DNA of 64,000 nucleotides, from assembly GCF_004337985.1 (NCBI RefSeq), contig NC_043741.1:3720953-3784952 (forward strand), in the 5' to 3' direction. Position 1 is the first letter of the stretch. Every line of letters starts with the position of its first letter. This document shows positions 49,632 through 59,921 of the stretch, one piece after another. Both the position numbers and the translations under genes were made by a program. The stretch comes from Pyricularia pennisetigena. Its lineage: Eukaryota; Ascomycota; Sordariomycetes; Magnaporthales; Pyriculariaceae. The notes under the pieces are model-generated. The model saw only the letters and a program-made list of their open reading frames with translations. It was not told the DNA's origin and did not search any database.

Positions 49632-50873
49632 TCAGATTATCTCTCCAATGTCGACGTAGGCTGGCGTCCATGGCTTGGCACCCTCAACCAGCATGTCGCT
49701 CGGCACACGGACGTCTGGTCCGGGGCTATAGAGGTACCAAGCCTTGAGCGCGTTCATGGCAGCGTTGGCACGAGCAGCCTGGAGGTTCGCGCCAGAGCCC
49801 TCGCCAAGCTTGTCGTTGCCGCTGAATATGCCAACAACAAAGACGGGGGTGCGCGAGTGACGGCCCGTCTCGGAGAGGATGCGTGCAGTGGGCTCTTCAA
49901 AGTCCTCGCGAGCGCAGAGGCGGGCGAGTTCCATGGTTGGGCGCTTGAAGGAGAAGAGAGTCGCAAGGTCGAGATGGCGTGAGAGGATGTGCGCGTTGAT
50001 GAACAACTTGGCCGCCTCGCGCCCACAGTGGGCGTACACAGCGCCTACGAGGGCCCGCACAAAGTTCGAGTGCGCTTCGCGGGCGATACGGATCTTGTCC
50101 ACGCCTTTTGAGGGCAACAGCGAGATGGTCTCGGGTTGCTGTGGTTTACTGGCTTCAATACCCATGGCAGGGCCCACTTCACTTGGATCGGTAGCCGAAG
50201 CCACCTGGCCCTTCATCAGTAGCCTGAAGTTGTTCTTTAATATCTGCTGGATCCTGTTGTGCTCAGGGTCGTCCAGCTTCGGCTTTGGGTACCAGACAGA
50301 AAACTGCAAAAGACCCGGGTCAACCTCACCACCAGGTTCGGCAGCCGACTCGACACCCCACGACTTGGAGATGTCAGCCAAAGACAGCTCGCCAGCATAA
50401 CCGTCGCGCGCGGCCAAAAGCACACTATACGGAAGCCTGGGATACCGGCATATCAGCCACTCATTCACATGGTACTCGATGAGCTGGGCGCCGAGCTTCG
50501 AGAGGCTGTAATTGTTGAAACGAATATCCTTGTCGGCGGAGCGGTCGATAAGAGTCCGGGCTACAGTTTCTAGGGGGACCTTCTCCGACAAAGCCAAGCG
50601 TGCGTGGAGGGCACCGAGCTTGGCAGAATCGCGTGCTCGGGAGGGAGGCGGTGATGGGTATTGGTGATAGACGGGGGTGTCTTCGGTGATCTGTTGAGGG
50701 CTGGCGACAGTTGACTGTAGGCGAGCTTGAGGAAACTGCTGCAGGTGTCTGCATGTTTGAGACGTGGAGGTGGTTGTGGCGCTTGCGAAGCTATTGATAG
50801 GCAAACCCCATGACGATGGCCGGGCAGCGCTGAGCAACTGACCCGACCATCTTCCCGGTCGTATCCTCTTCAT
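49632..50873 (-). CDS. MRPL3: Mitochondrial large-subunit ribosomal protein mL44 (MRPL3)
   Basis: 413 residues, single exon. RNase III-like protein of the mitochondrial large ribosomal subunit. A basic Ser/Arg leader (MKRIRPGRWSGQLL) is followed by the catalytically dead RNase III-like fold (NYSLSKLGAQLIEYHVNEWL; ALVGAVYAHCGREAAKLFIN) and a C-terminal double-stranded-RNA-binding-like domain (GIFSGNDKLGEGSGANLQAA). The start is Met at 50873. The same frame is open to 51245, but the extra part is poly-Phe/low-complexity and would overlap the divergent promoter, so I reject it. Confidence 0.92.
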   Translation of the reverse strand: MKRIRPGRWSGQLLSAARPSSWGLPINSFASATTTSTSQTCRHLQQFPQARLQSTVASPQQITEDTPVYHQYPSPPPSRARDSAKLGALHARLALSEKVPLETVARTLIDRSADKDIRFNNYSLSKLGAQLIEYHVNEWLICRYPRLPYSVLLAARDGYAGELSLADISKSWGVESAAEPGGEVDPGLLQFSVWYPKPKLDDPEHNRIQQILKNNFRLLMKGQVASATDPSEVGPAMGIEASKPQQPETISLLPSKGVDKIRIAREAHSNFVRALVGAVYAHCGREAAKLFINAHILSRHLDLATLFSFKRPTMELARLCAREDFEEPTARILSETGRHSRTPVFVVGIFSGNDKLGEGSGANLQAARANAAMNALKAWYLYSPGPDVRVPSDMLVEGAKPWTPAYVDIGEII

Positions 50874-51344
50874 GGAGGCTTCTCGTATGCAAAAAGAGCT
50901 GGTGAAAAAAAAAAAAAGAGTGACAAGTGTTGCTGCCGGTGCTAGGATGAGTGGTTGATAGTCGATTGTGTGTGCTTCTCCTTTTCGTGGTCTACACGGC
51001 GAGCTTCGACGCGAGCGACTGAGAGGAGTTCCTTTGTCCCCAGCAAAAAAGTTTCGCCCTGAAGTCCAAGTCAATCGGAGCTCGCATGGGTTACAGACGA
51101 ATTGGCTGACATAAGAATGGCGAAAAGCTCTTGGACCAATGGTAGAGCTGACATTGCCATTTACGGTGGGGCGGCGGCACTCGATTTGGTCCTCCCCTGC
51201 CCGGGCGTGGGCGATTGGTACGTCGGACCTGGGCAACAGCTTCAATTCGTTTCGACATCATTTGTTCCGGGTAGGAGTACACGGCTGCACCATCGCCAAT
51301 TGCCTTTGTCAACTCAATCCCAGAACTCCAATCACGTACTCACA
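50874..51344. promoter_or_regulatory. Shared promoter of mL44 and an 89-residue membrane protein
   Basis: 471 bp between divergent starts. Contains a CCAAT box on the plus strand (51136-51140) and one on the minus strand (ATTGG at 51101-51105), and an A tract of about 13 in the mL44 leader (50908-50920). Confidence 0.5.
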
Positions 51345-51847
51345 ATGGTAAGCCTATGAAATCGCTTTCATATCGACTGCTTTTATAGCTGACGCTTTGT
51401 TTTTTAGGGTGGCGGACCTCGTGTCAAGTAAGTCGAACGAACATCCCTCGAAGCGCTTCGCTTTCCCTGCCGACTTTCGCGTCATATATACAATGGCATC
51501 CGTCCTCACCTGCGTACTCGTCTAGATACCCCAAGCATGTCTGGTCACCTGCTGGTGGCTGGTACACCAACCCTCCGAACTGGAAGGCCAACACCGCGGT
51601 CAGCCTGCTGGCAATCGTTGGAGTGACGGCGATGGTCTGGAAGATCAGTGCCGAGAAGGAATGGAGGCCACGCATGCCCGAGAAGGATCGGTATTACCCA
51701 AGCAGACAGTAAGTGTCGGCAGCTTTGATGTGATGTGGCGATGCGCGTGGGCTTTTTGCTGACAGGTTATGCCGTTATCGCAGTTGGAGCAAGCAAATCA
51801 TTGAGCATGAGCGTGCAGAGAGAGAGAAGGAGAAAGCAGGGCAATAG
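51345..51847 (+). CDS. Small single-TM protein, probably mitochondrial (possible complex I accessory subunit)
   Basis: 89 residues from four exons: 51345-51347 (ATG only), 51408-51427 (20 nt), 51526-51708 and 51784-51847. All junctions are GT-AG with agreeing phases. The protein begins MGGPRVKYPKHVWSPAGGWY, then has one TM segment (AVSLLAIVGVTAMVWKISAE) and a basic tail with YYPSRHWSKQIIEHERAERE. Short, Trp-rich, single-TM proteins with this layout occur among accessory subunits of fungal NADH dehydrogenase; the match to one of these (NUUM-like) is only my impression. Divergent from mL44, which supports a mitochondrial role. Confidence 0.72.
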
Positions 51848-52424
51848 TCGGCCTCGTCATAGAGAATTCCTAACAGCAATAAGCTTTTTTCCCCTTTACG
51901 TTAAGTCTTTAAGCTCTTTTATTCAACTGCATACATGCCATGGAAGAGATGTGATTTCAAATCCTGTGCGTGTACGAGACGACCAGCCTTTGCATTCTTG
52001 AAGATGTCGACAAAGCCGTATTTGATGGCTATTGGCAAGGACTTGAAAACGAACAAAGCGGCTTAAAAGACAAGGCTGGCTCAATATGTGTCTGGCCATT
52101 GTTCCAAAGTCTTTTTTTGTCATACTAAGGGGGGACAACTCGCGATGGCTTCCGTGGCTTCTAGCTCGGCTTTAATCCAGTATATATGAACTGGAACAAA
52201 GCCCTAACAATGGCCAGAGCTCAGTCTCGTATCCTCTTAAATCGGTATTTCTTCCCTTGTATTCTGGGAGGAAAACGCCGAATTATTGTCGAGACTTCAC
52301 TTACTATATCTAACTTTTACGAGGCGATAAGGCTCCGCTCGTAAGCATTCTCAACCATAGAAACACATCTACGCACACGTAGCCCTGGGACAAGTCGCCA
52401 GACTCCAATAGATACCGGCTTGCA
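51848..52424. other. Intergenic
   Basis: 3' flank of the small membrane protein and promoter of the RING gene; nothing coding seen. Confidence 0.5.
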
Positions 52425-53077
52425 ATGTCCTTCACTGGTATCAACGTCGAGTTGGGAAACTACATTCAGTTTCCGCGCCTCGTACTACTCCGAGAGCCGG
52501 AGAAATCCCAGTCGACAGAATGTGCTATATGCCAGGACTATTGCCACTACCGTCCGAAAAAAAACGATAAGCCTGACTCCATGGCCATCCTACCCGTAAG
52601 TAAGCCCGACTTATTCCCCCCGCGCTTTCCTACCCCCTCTTGTTCTTAACATTTGGCTACAGTTAGGCTAACATTGAATTGTGGTTCTAGTGCGGGCATG
52701 TATTCTGCAAGGGGTGCGTTGAAAAGGCGCTCGAAATGAAACTAACCTGTCCAACCTGTCGCATGAGCCTTGAGTATAGCTCCTGCAAGCATCCCATCAA
52801 GCCCCGGGTCTTGCACGAAGAGTCGGTTTTGATGCTGTCGGATACGGTAAGATGTCCGGACCAGCTTCCGGCATGCTGTCCCTCGTGTCGTAGAGCGGCG
52901 GCGGTGAAGCACGCCTCCAAACTGTTCAGCGTGTATCATAGCGAGATTGACGCGGCCAACCGAGCATTCCAGGAGTCGAAATCCGAAGGCGATCGAGAGA
53001 AGCTCAGTGCAGCTGATAAGAAGGCGCATCGGATCCTTTTGTCCTCGTTTAATCTGCGAGCCCAGTTCGACTGGTAA
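52425..53077 (+). CDS. RING-finger (C3HC4) protein
   Basis: 185 residues from exons 52425-52595 and 52691-53077 (phase 0). The RING is Cys33, Cys36, Cys58, His60, Cys63, Cys66, Cys77 and Cys80 (CAIC ... CGHVFCKGC ... CPTC), the C3HC4 pattern of many E3 ubiquitin ligases; the intron lies within the long loop between Cys36 and Cys58. A second Cys pair (CCPSC) follows in the C-terminal half. Substrate and partner are unknown. A donor GTAAGT overlaps the stop region: if an intron from 53075 is removed to the acceptor ending at 53148, TG joins A and makes TGA, so the protein ends one residue earlier. Confidence 0.8.
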
Positions 53078-53668
53078 GTAACGTAAGCTTATGTTGTTCA
53101 TTATGCCCTTTGTGTGAAATTTTAATCGGATTGTATGGCGAATTGCAGAGAAAATCCCGTGTTGGTGACTGGCTGTCTGGAATTATTCGTAGGTATGCTA
53201 TGACAACCTTTCCACACAAAGCCCCTGTCCAGATGTCTTTGTGACTGAACAATACCGCGATTTTTAACCAAGCAAAAAGAACATGAGCATAAATCTTGTT
53301 TTCGTGAGGCCTTGAATGTCTTTTTTTCCCCCCCTTGGGTTGTTTACGAATGGCATGCTGTGTCTATTTCGTTTAACTGGCATTCCATGACCGGATTGGG
53401 CACAAGAACATTCTTAGGGAGACCCCCTTTGTTACACCGCAAACGTGAAAAGACAATGATGGGCTTCTCTCGCGTCCTCGTACTTTCTACAAGCTTGGGG
53501 AATGAATCTCGAATCTCCTACAGAATTCATATTGCTGTCACTGGCGTCAAATTCTGGCTACGCAAATATTTACAAAATTACTATTTTTCCCTCCATCACT
53601 TGTATCAATTCAGTATCAAAATAGCAACAGGTAGACATTTGTTTATTCATTAGCACCAGACAGAAAAC
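53078..53668. other. Intergenic
   Basis: No supported gene; only short weak frames. Confidence 0.45.
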
Positions 53669-54895
53669 ATGACGGAAAACTCAAGCCTGATTCCAAACCT
53701 AAAGACTCCTGAAACCCGAGTCGTCACCAGCTGGAATTACGATTACCAGAGACTTCGAATCCTGGCAATAACAATATCGTCAAAATTTGACACTTTGATC
53801 TCCAGCTTTCAGCTCGCCGACCAGTGCCTCCAAGATGGGCACCGGTCAAAGTTCGACCGCCAGCACAAGGCTGACTTTGAAGACGGCAGCCCAAGGGGCT
53901 TCTCCTGGCAGCTGAGCGACATGAGCAAGCGGCTAGCCTTGGGCGAAACCCGCGCCAACCTGTTGCGCGAGCCCAAAATGGCGCAGTGGTACGGCGACGC
54001 CATCGTGGTAGCCAGGGCTCTGGGGCTGTGGCACGCCGCCGTCCGCGAGCGTGCCGGCCTGCCCAGGAGCGACGAGTACGGCACCCTGGCCCAGATCACG
54101 GGCAAGCTCGACAAGGTGTACAAGGTTGCGGACCTGGCGAACATCAAGAGGCGCAGCGAGATCCTCGCGCAACGGGCGCTGGCTGAGAATGGGGCGGACG
54201 ACAGACCGCCTCGCGGAACTAAGAGACCTGCTCGGCAGCTACCGGACGACGACGAGGACGACAATGACGAGAACCATCCGCCGGCGAGGTTCAGGAGGAC
54301 AGCTGGCGGACGTGTAGCCATCACATCCAGCCTCCGCGGCGCTTCTTCTGGTACGTCTGGCGCGTTTTCGCTGCCAGACCAGCAAGATATGGAAATGTAT
54401 GATGCTACAGTAGATGATGATGAGGTAGAGGGAGAGAAAGAGGAGGCCGAAGGCGAAGGCGAAGCACCCCCCAAGATCCTGAGCCGGGCTTGCATCGAGC
54501 GTCCTTTCCCCTTCGTCATCAACAACACGGCCGGGTTCCAGGACGCCTGGAGGACTGTCCAGCTCTTGCAGCACCGCTTAAGCGGCCCCAGAGGTGCCGA
54601 TCATGACAGAGACTTCGAATTCATTCGTGTTCTCGTCAAAGAACTCGTTGGATACAGCCAGGAAACCAGACAAGAGTTCAAGATCATGCAGGCCCTCAAG
54701 GCCAGGAACTTGCGATATCTTCGGTTTTGCGGGGCACCCCGGCCCGAAATACAGAAGGCCGAGGCCGAACTGAAGGAGATGAAGAAGATGTACAACCGCG
54801 ATGACCTGGGGTTTAACAGCGGCCGGGAGCGAAATGCTTGCAATAATTCTCTACAACGTCTCTATTTTGAAGGGGGTCTGGATGACATGGAGTAG
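53669..54895 (+). CDS. Hypothetical protein, 408 residues
   Basis: Single-exon open frame with strong fungal codon bias, so very likely real. I recognise no family. The N-terminal ~175 residues look alpha-helical and charged (QRLRILAITISSKFDTLISS; LADLANIKRRSEILAQRAL-like). The centre is disordered and acidic, with DDDEDDNDENHPP and a Glu/Gly run. The C-terminal ~140 residues are again helical with ELVGYSQETRQEFKIMQALK and a coiled-coil-like AEAELKEMKKMY. There is no signal peptide or TM segment. The basic patch RGTKRPARQ could be a nuclear signal. It could be a heterokaryon-incompatibility-associated or purely orphan protein; nothing in the context decides. Confidence 0.75.
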   Translation: MTENSSLIPNLKTPETRVVTSWNYDYQRLRILAITISSKFDTLISSFQLADQCLQDGHRSKFDRQHKADFEDGSPRGFSWQLSDMSKRLALGETRANLLREPKMAQWYGDAIVVARALGLWHAAVRERAGLPRSDEYGTLAQITGKLDKVYKVADLANIKRRSEILAQRALAENGADDRPPRGTKRPARQLPDDDEDDNDENHPPARFRRTAGGRVAITSSLRGASSGTSGAFSLPDQQDMEMYDATVDDDEVEGEKEEAEGEGEAPPKILSRACIERPFPFVINNTAGFQDAWRTVQLLQHRLSGPRGADHDRDFEFIRVLVKELVGYSQETRQEFKIMQALKARNLRYLRFCGAPRPEIQKAEAELKEMKKMYNRDDLGFNSGRERNACNNSLQRLYFEGGLDDME

Positions 54896-55589
54896 GATGC
54901 TTCTGGATAGGAAGCACAGACGAGACGACCAAAATACACAGTGACATGGGCAAAGTAAGAGTTATCCATCGTTTTGTTTTTATCTTTAAATCCAGTGCCT
55001 TACCAGTTATGCTCGTTTTCAATTGAACTAGTAACAAGACTTGCTACATGGCGTGGGCGAAAACTACGCCATTTTCAGGAGCATGCCGATATTCGGGACA
55101 AAATAGCATGTATAATAAACATACCGACTAAACCGAGCAACCGTTGGGGTGCAATTCGTGCAGACATTCCATAGCCCCTCCTTGTGCCTTTACATTGTGT
55201 CGGGCAGATTGTATGGATACGCTGCACGACTTGGTCATTCCGGCCCAGCCTAGTTGCTGCCTTTGGGCGCCCTGATGGTTACGACCGCAAGATAGATTAT
55301 GTGTGTCGTTTCTGTCATGTTGGCTTTCAAAACGTAATTGTCTTTTTGGTTTGGCGTGGGTATTTCCGCTTCGTATTAGCCCATATGATCAATAAGTGAA
55401 AACAATAATAACAACACAATAACGCCAAAGCTCCTTTTATCATGTAACATGTCCTCGAGGTAGAGAAACGAAATGCAAGCCCGCAACGGGCGCCCTCACC
55501 AAGCCCGACCTCCCCATGGCCTGCGTAGGCCAGCCAATTTTCACCTTACCACCGTATCGTAGAAGGTCCCCCCAAGGGTACTTATAATA
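54896..55589. other. Intergenic, convergent genes
   Basis: No gene supported. Confidence 0.5.
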
Positions 55590-57117
55590 CTACAAGAAAT
55601 AATCGGCCACGGGCTTCTTCGCAGGCATCCCGCGAGAATCCTGCGGTGCTGCAAGAAACACGCGGTATCTGCGAGCCGGACCAATGGGCCGGTTCGTAAC
55701 TTCCTGCTCTGACATGACGCCTCGAGACTCGTTCCTCCGTGCGAATCCACCATCGCTACGGCCGACCTCGCCGTTGCTGCGGGCGAATACGCCGAGTCCA
55801 GACTCGTCCTCGCTCAACTCGAGCAGGGCAGCGACGTTGCCGCAGCGGTAGCAGTAGTTGGGCGCCGACCACACGGTCACGATGCTTGCGTCGAACATCT
55901 CCTTAAAGCCTTCCATGACAAGCTGATGCGCCCGCGCAATGAGGCTCAGGTCGTTCTTGTAGTTGAACTCCTTGGTCGCGTCCGGTCCGAAGAGGAACCC
56001 TGCGCCGCGAGGCGACAAGCCCCAGCCAGCAATGTCATCCGGGTCTGACCAGAGGAGATCGCACATTGCGCCGTCGTGAGGAACCTCCTGCTTGCGATCC
56101 AGCAGTCTGATCTTATCAATCGAGTCGACGAGCGGGCTCAGTCCTCCGTGAACACAAAACACGGCACCTGCCGGGTTTCCGAGAGAACCACCGCTCGAGC
56201 CGGACGCGCCGCTGCCCGGAGGGCCAGTCATGGGGCCCACGGACGAGTTGGCGCCACCGCCTTGAGCCTCTGGCGGAGGTGAAGACTCACCGTGGGTGCT
56301 ACTTTGAGAACCAATCAAGTTTTCACGCGGCTTACGCAGAAAACGTTGGACAACATCTCCAGTGTTACTGCAGACTTCAACCTCATACTCGGGTCCAGCT
56401 TGATCTTCTGCAGGGTTCTTTGAAGGACCCAGAGTGTGTGACGCGCCGAGCACGATGGCACCCAGCGCCAGGTAGTCAAATACGTCGCAGCAGTACCGCC
56501 ATACATTTGCACTGCCGTACTTTCTCAAACATTCGTCATAAAACCCATACACTGTCGTTATTTGGCGCGATTCGTGGTTGCCGCGGATCAAGGTCATCCG
56601 GTCCGGATAGCGAACCTTGAGGCAGAGGAGAAGAAGAAAAGACTCGAGAGAATAGAAGCCGCGGTCGACAAAGTCGCCTGATGCAGCAGCAAAATTAGCA
56701 TAAAACTGTTGGCACAGTAGGTCCGGGCGGGTGGTTATACGGGAACGAAGCCCAAGGTTCGAGACCTGCAGGGTTCACCCACCCATGAAGAGATAGTTGG
56801 TGTCCGGGACGTCACCGCCAACCCGGAAAAGCTCCATGAGATCATGGAACTGGCCGTGGATGTCTCCACATATTGTGACGGGAGCTGTGACAGTCACCAC
56901 GTTCCCCTCCTCGAGGAGGATCTCACGAGCTTTCAGACATAGTTCGCGTACTTGAGGCTCTGGTATAGGGCGACAAGCGCGGAGTTGAGCGATCGCCCTG
57001 AGACAGATAGACAGCACGCGTTAGCTGTAGGTATCTTGGAAGCACCCTTCATGAGGGTTGTACCAAGCGCAACATGCCCAGGACGGCCAGCTGGACGTAC
57101 TCATCGAGGTCGCTCAT
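55590..57117 (-). CDS. PPG1: Ser/Thr protein phosphatase Ppg1 (PP2A-like catalytic subunit)
   Basis: 439 residues from exons 57117-57101, 56997-56783 and 56677-55590. The tiny first exon (17 nt, donor GTACGT) gives [17 protein letters not shown], the standard Ppg1 start. Metal-binding motifs GDIHGQ (~residue 50), GDFVDRG (~78) and RGNHE (~109) are intact, with the later CVHGGLSP. The C-terminus is DYFL, the PP2A-family tail that is carboxymethylated on Leu. Between [12 protein letters not shown] and AVFCVHGG lies a ~90-residue Ser/Gly/Pro-rich insertion absent from PP2A itself. Ppg1 works with STRIPAK/Far-type complexes in yeast and in fungal growth and mitophagy control; that role here is inferred from the family. 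Confidence 0.93.
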
Positions 57118-57824
57118 TTTTGGAAATAATGCGCCGCGATCGGCGGGGGCCTCGGTGGAGATTTGTTGAAGTGTCCAAGGGAACTATGTCATTCCATGGC
57201 TGACCAAGAATCGAACGGTGTTGGGTTGTGAATTGAGAGGATCTTAGATGTGGCGTTCGTTACCAAAGCTCCCCTCGGCGCTGAATAAGGTCGCGGCGAA
57301 GGCGTGGGCAAGGGTACGCCAGGAAACAGCGATGGATGGCGATAACGCTTATCTCCTCGGTGGTCGAAACGAATGGGCGAAATGATCTGGTGTGGCTTAG
57401 TCGTCCAAGCTGTGGCTGATAATTTTCTACATCCCTGACAGTTGAGCGTGCGACCAGCAGCAAGAAAAGCTGCCTATTGTCTGGAGTACACCTTGGGAGC
57501 TCCAGCCAATCACCGCGTTCGAATTAGGAAAAGCAGCGAAGTCCACCATCATTTGCCGATGCTCAATTGATCTTGAATCAGGATATCAGGCAGAAAAAAA
57601 AAAGGAATTCTGCAATTCGACCCAGAGCAATTGCGGACTGACGATGTGACGACAAAGACGATATTGCTGGCAGAAAGGGTATGGCACACACAGCTGTTGC
57701 ATCTTTACCTTTTCATAATCATCCGCCAGGCCAGCAGCTAATATTGCAGAAAGCATAAGTTAATCAATCTACCTAGCGATACAGAGGTTGCAACTACCGA
57801 ACCACTCGCATCAATCAGCCCGTC
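57118..57824. promoter_or_regulatory. Shared intergenic region of PPG1 and the 128-residue protein
   Basis: About 700 bp between divergent starts; no coding signal or recognisable element beyond short A-tracts (57595-57603). Confidence 0.4.
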
Positions 57825-58211
57825 ATGGCTCCGCCGCACCTCCATCCGCGGTCGCGCATGACCTCGTCGCTCTTTGCGACCACCGTCGTCGCAAGCTTCT
57901 TCGTGGTGGCCCTGCCGCATGTGCTCCCTTGTCCAGCACCGCGCCGAGTATTTGCCGACGGTGACATGGAGACCATGGTTGACGCCAACGGGAGGACGCT
58001 GCGGAGGAGGAGGCGAATGCCTTTAGACCCCGAAGTCAAAGATGGCATAGTACAGTTCGACGCCATGAGCAGCCCAATTGACTCGTCCGAGTCTGAATCA
58101 GAATCCAATACCGGGCGGGCGTGTCCGATACCAAAACCAGGCGGGAAGGTCGGGGAACTACTGGGGTTCACGAGGAAACAACAGCAATCTCAAGATGAGA
58201 ACAAGACGTAA
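57825..58211 (+). CDS. Small single-TM protein of unknown function
   Basis: 128 residues, one exon. After a short basic start (APPHLHPRSR) comes one hydrophobic segment (SSLFATTVVASFFVVALPHV) and the motif LPCPAPRR, followed by an Arg-rich stretch (TLRRRRRMPLDPEVKDG) and a Ser/Glu-repeat tail. The layout suggests an N-terminally anchored membrane protein, in mitochondria or the secretory pathway. My impression is that the N-terminal half is conserved among ascomycetes, but I cannot name a family. Confidence 0.65.
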   Translation: MAPPHLHPRSRMTSSLFATTVVASFFVVALPHVLPCPAPRRVFADGDMETMVDANGRTLRRRRRMPLDPEVKDGIVQFDAMSSPIDSSESESESNTGRACPIPKPGGKVGELLGFTRKQQQSQDENKT

Positions 58212-59738
58212 CACGGCATGGCCGGCTGTACTGGAGTTATATTTCTATCAAAACGAGAAGAGAAGTCGACAGGGGGTCATACATGGCTGTGGCCGCCGTC
58301 GGGATCAGAGCGGAAGGCATAGAGAAAAAAGGGATGCGAAGATTACCAATGGCATGCCATGCGAAATCAAGCCTGATGATGATCGGGCCAATGATTGCAA
58401 TATTGGATGAAGGCTGTCGATCTGGGTAGCCAAGCGCACCTTCATGATCGACATGGGCACCTTCAGTGCTACCCCGAACAGCAAAAGCGTGCCATATTTG
58501 TATATATGATGCTGTAGGATTCGAAAGTCTAGACTCGACGAGAAGATCACATCAATTGTGGTCTTGAAACTGCCCTATTCCATGGTTGTGAGCGCCCCCA
58601 TATTTCGCGCCAGTGATTACTGTTGTGACAGTTGCTGGCTGCCATCTGCGTGGGACCTGATGACATTGATATTAGGCCCAGGAACCAAACTGCCCCGCGT
58701 ATCACACCGCATATATAAATGTACGAGAGCCTTGGATGTTGTGGTGCTGTTGATGCCTGGCCTCGGTTGCGAGCTTGCGCGGAAAACTTACAACTCACAA
58801 ACATGTTTAGGGACCTATGGGATGCAATACAAATATCATTTCGCAAGTGGCGACAGATGATGAATACGAAAAAAACAAAACACAATTCGATGCTCACAGC
58901 GGCGACTCTTTCTGACTGCTGGCTCTACTGACCGTATGGTTTTGCAATCGGCAATGTCTGTGCCGGGCACGAGAAGAGAGCTTGGCTTGGGGTAGCAGGG
59001 GTCTCTCCAGACATGCTATATGCAGTAAAGGTTGGGTCACACCCTCCCCCTACCCAAGACTAACTTACACTTTTAAAGGAGCCTGACCAACTTGCCGGCT
59101 CTTTGAAACTTCAGCCATCTGGAATTGCAACGGTCTGGGTCGAGTGCAGGAACCAGCAAATAGGCTTAGAATTGTGGGTGAATACCTACGTACTTTATCC
59201 GTTCCCCACTCAACCATCTTTCCAGATCCTCCGGCGCACACAAGACCCTGGCATCGGGCCTTCGTCACAGAAAATGGCTGGGCTGCCCAACGGCCGAGAG
59301 CATATGCAGACGACCACGCGTTCGGTATCAAAGTGGGCGATCAGGGGAACCACGAGAGTGACGCAAAAGACTCTTTGGCGTGCCCGGGATATACGGCATC
59401 GTTAGTTGTCCCGACTTACACGGCTTGTCTAATCAAGCTACACATCTCACCACTAGGCGGGACAGACAGGTATGGTATCTACGGATGCTTGGTTGTCTCA
59501 CCCTTATGCCATCCAAGAGAATGATGAAACTAAATGTCATCTCAAGTTCCGCACCGTCCGTCTGTCCGTATATTGTATGCCTGTTCGATCCAGATGTCCA
59601 CCCTTGTTCTGGACCTGTGCGGCTCTGTAGCTTCCAAGTATATCATTAGTCTGATCGGCCGCCTCTCTCTTCATGTTTGGTTTCTCTCGCCACACACGAA
59701 GCTGTTGTAGTTTGCGCCAGTGACGCTCCTTCTCATCT

Positions 59739-59780
<42 letters not shown>

Positions 59781-59921
59781 CATTTGTTCATTTCTCTTCT
59801 TGATAGAGGTAAGGCCTTGCATCGATCTGAGCTGGAACAACTCATCATCAAAAACAAAAACTAACAACGTCTTGTATAAAACAAAAGCTGTGCTCTCCTT
59901 ATTTTCTGATACCCTTTCACC
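58212..59921. other. Intergenic with long poly-T
   Basis: 1.7 kb without a supported gene. A run of about 40 T (59741-59780) lies about 140 bases upstream of the next start codon. Confidence 0.5.
59741..59780 (+). repeat. Poly-T tract (about 40 T)
   Basis: Uninterrupted T run in the upstream region of the secreted-protein gene. Confidence 0.95.

Noticed and set aside
50874..51245. Extension of mL44 upstream
   Set aside because: Includes poly-Phe from an A tract, starts without a proper ATG and overlaps the promoter shared with the divergent gene.
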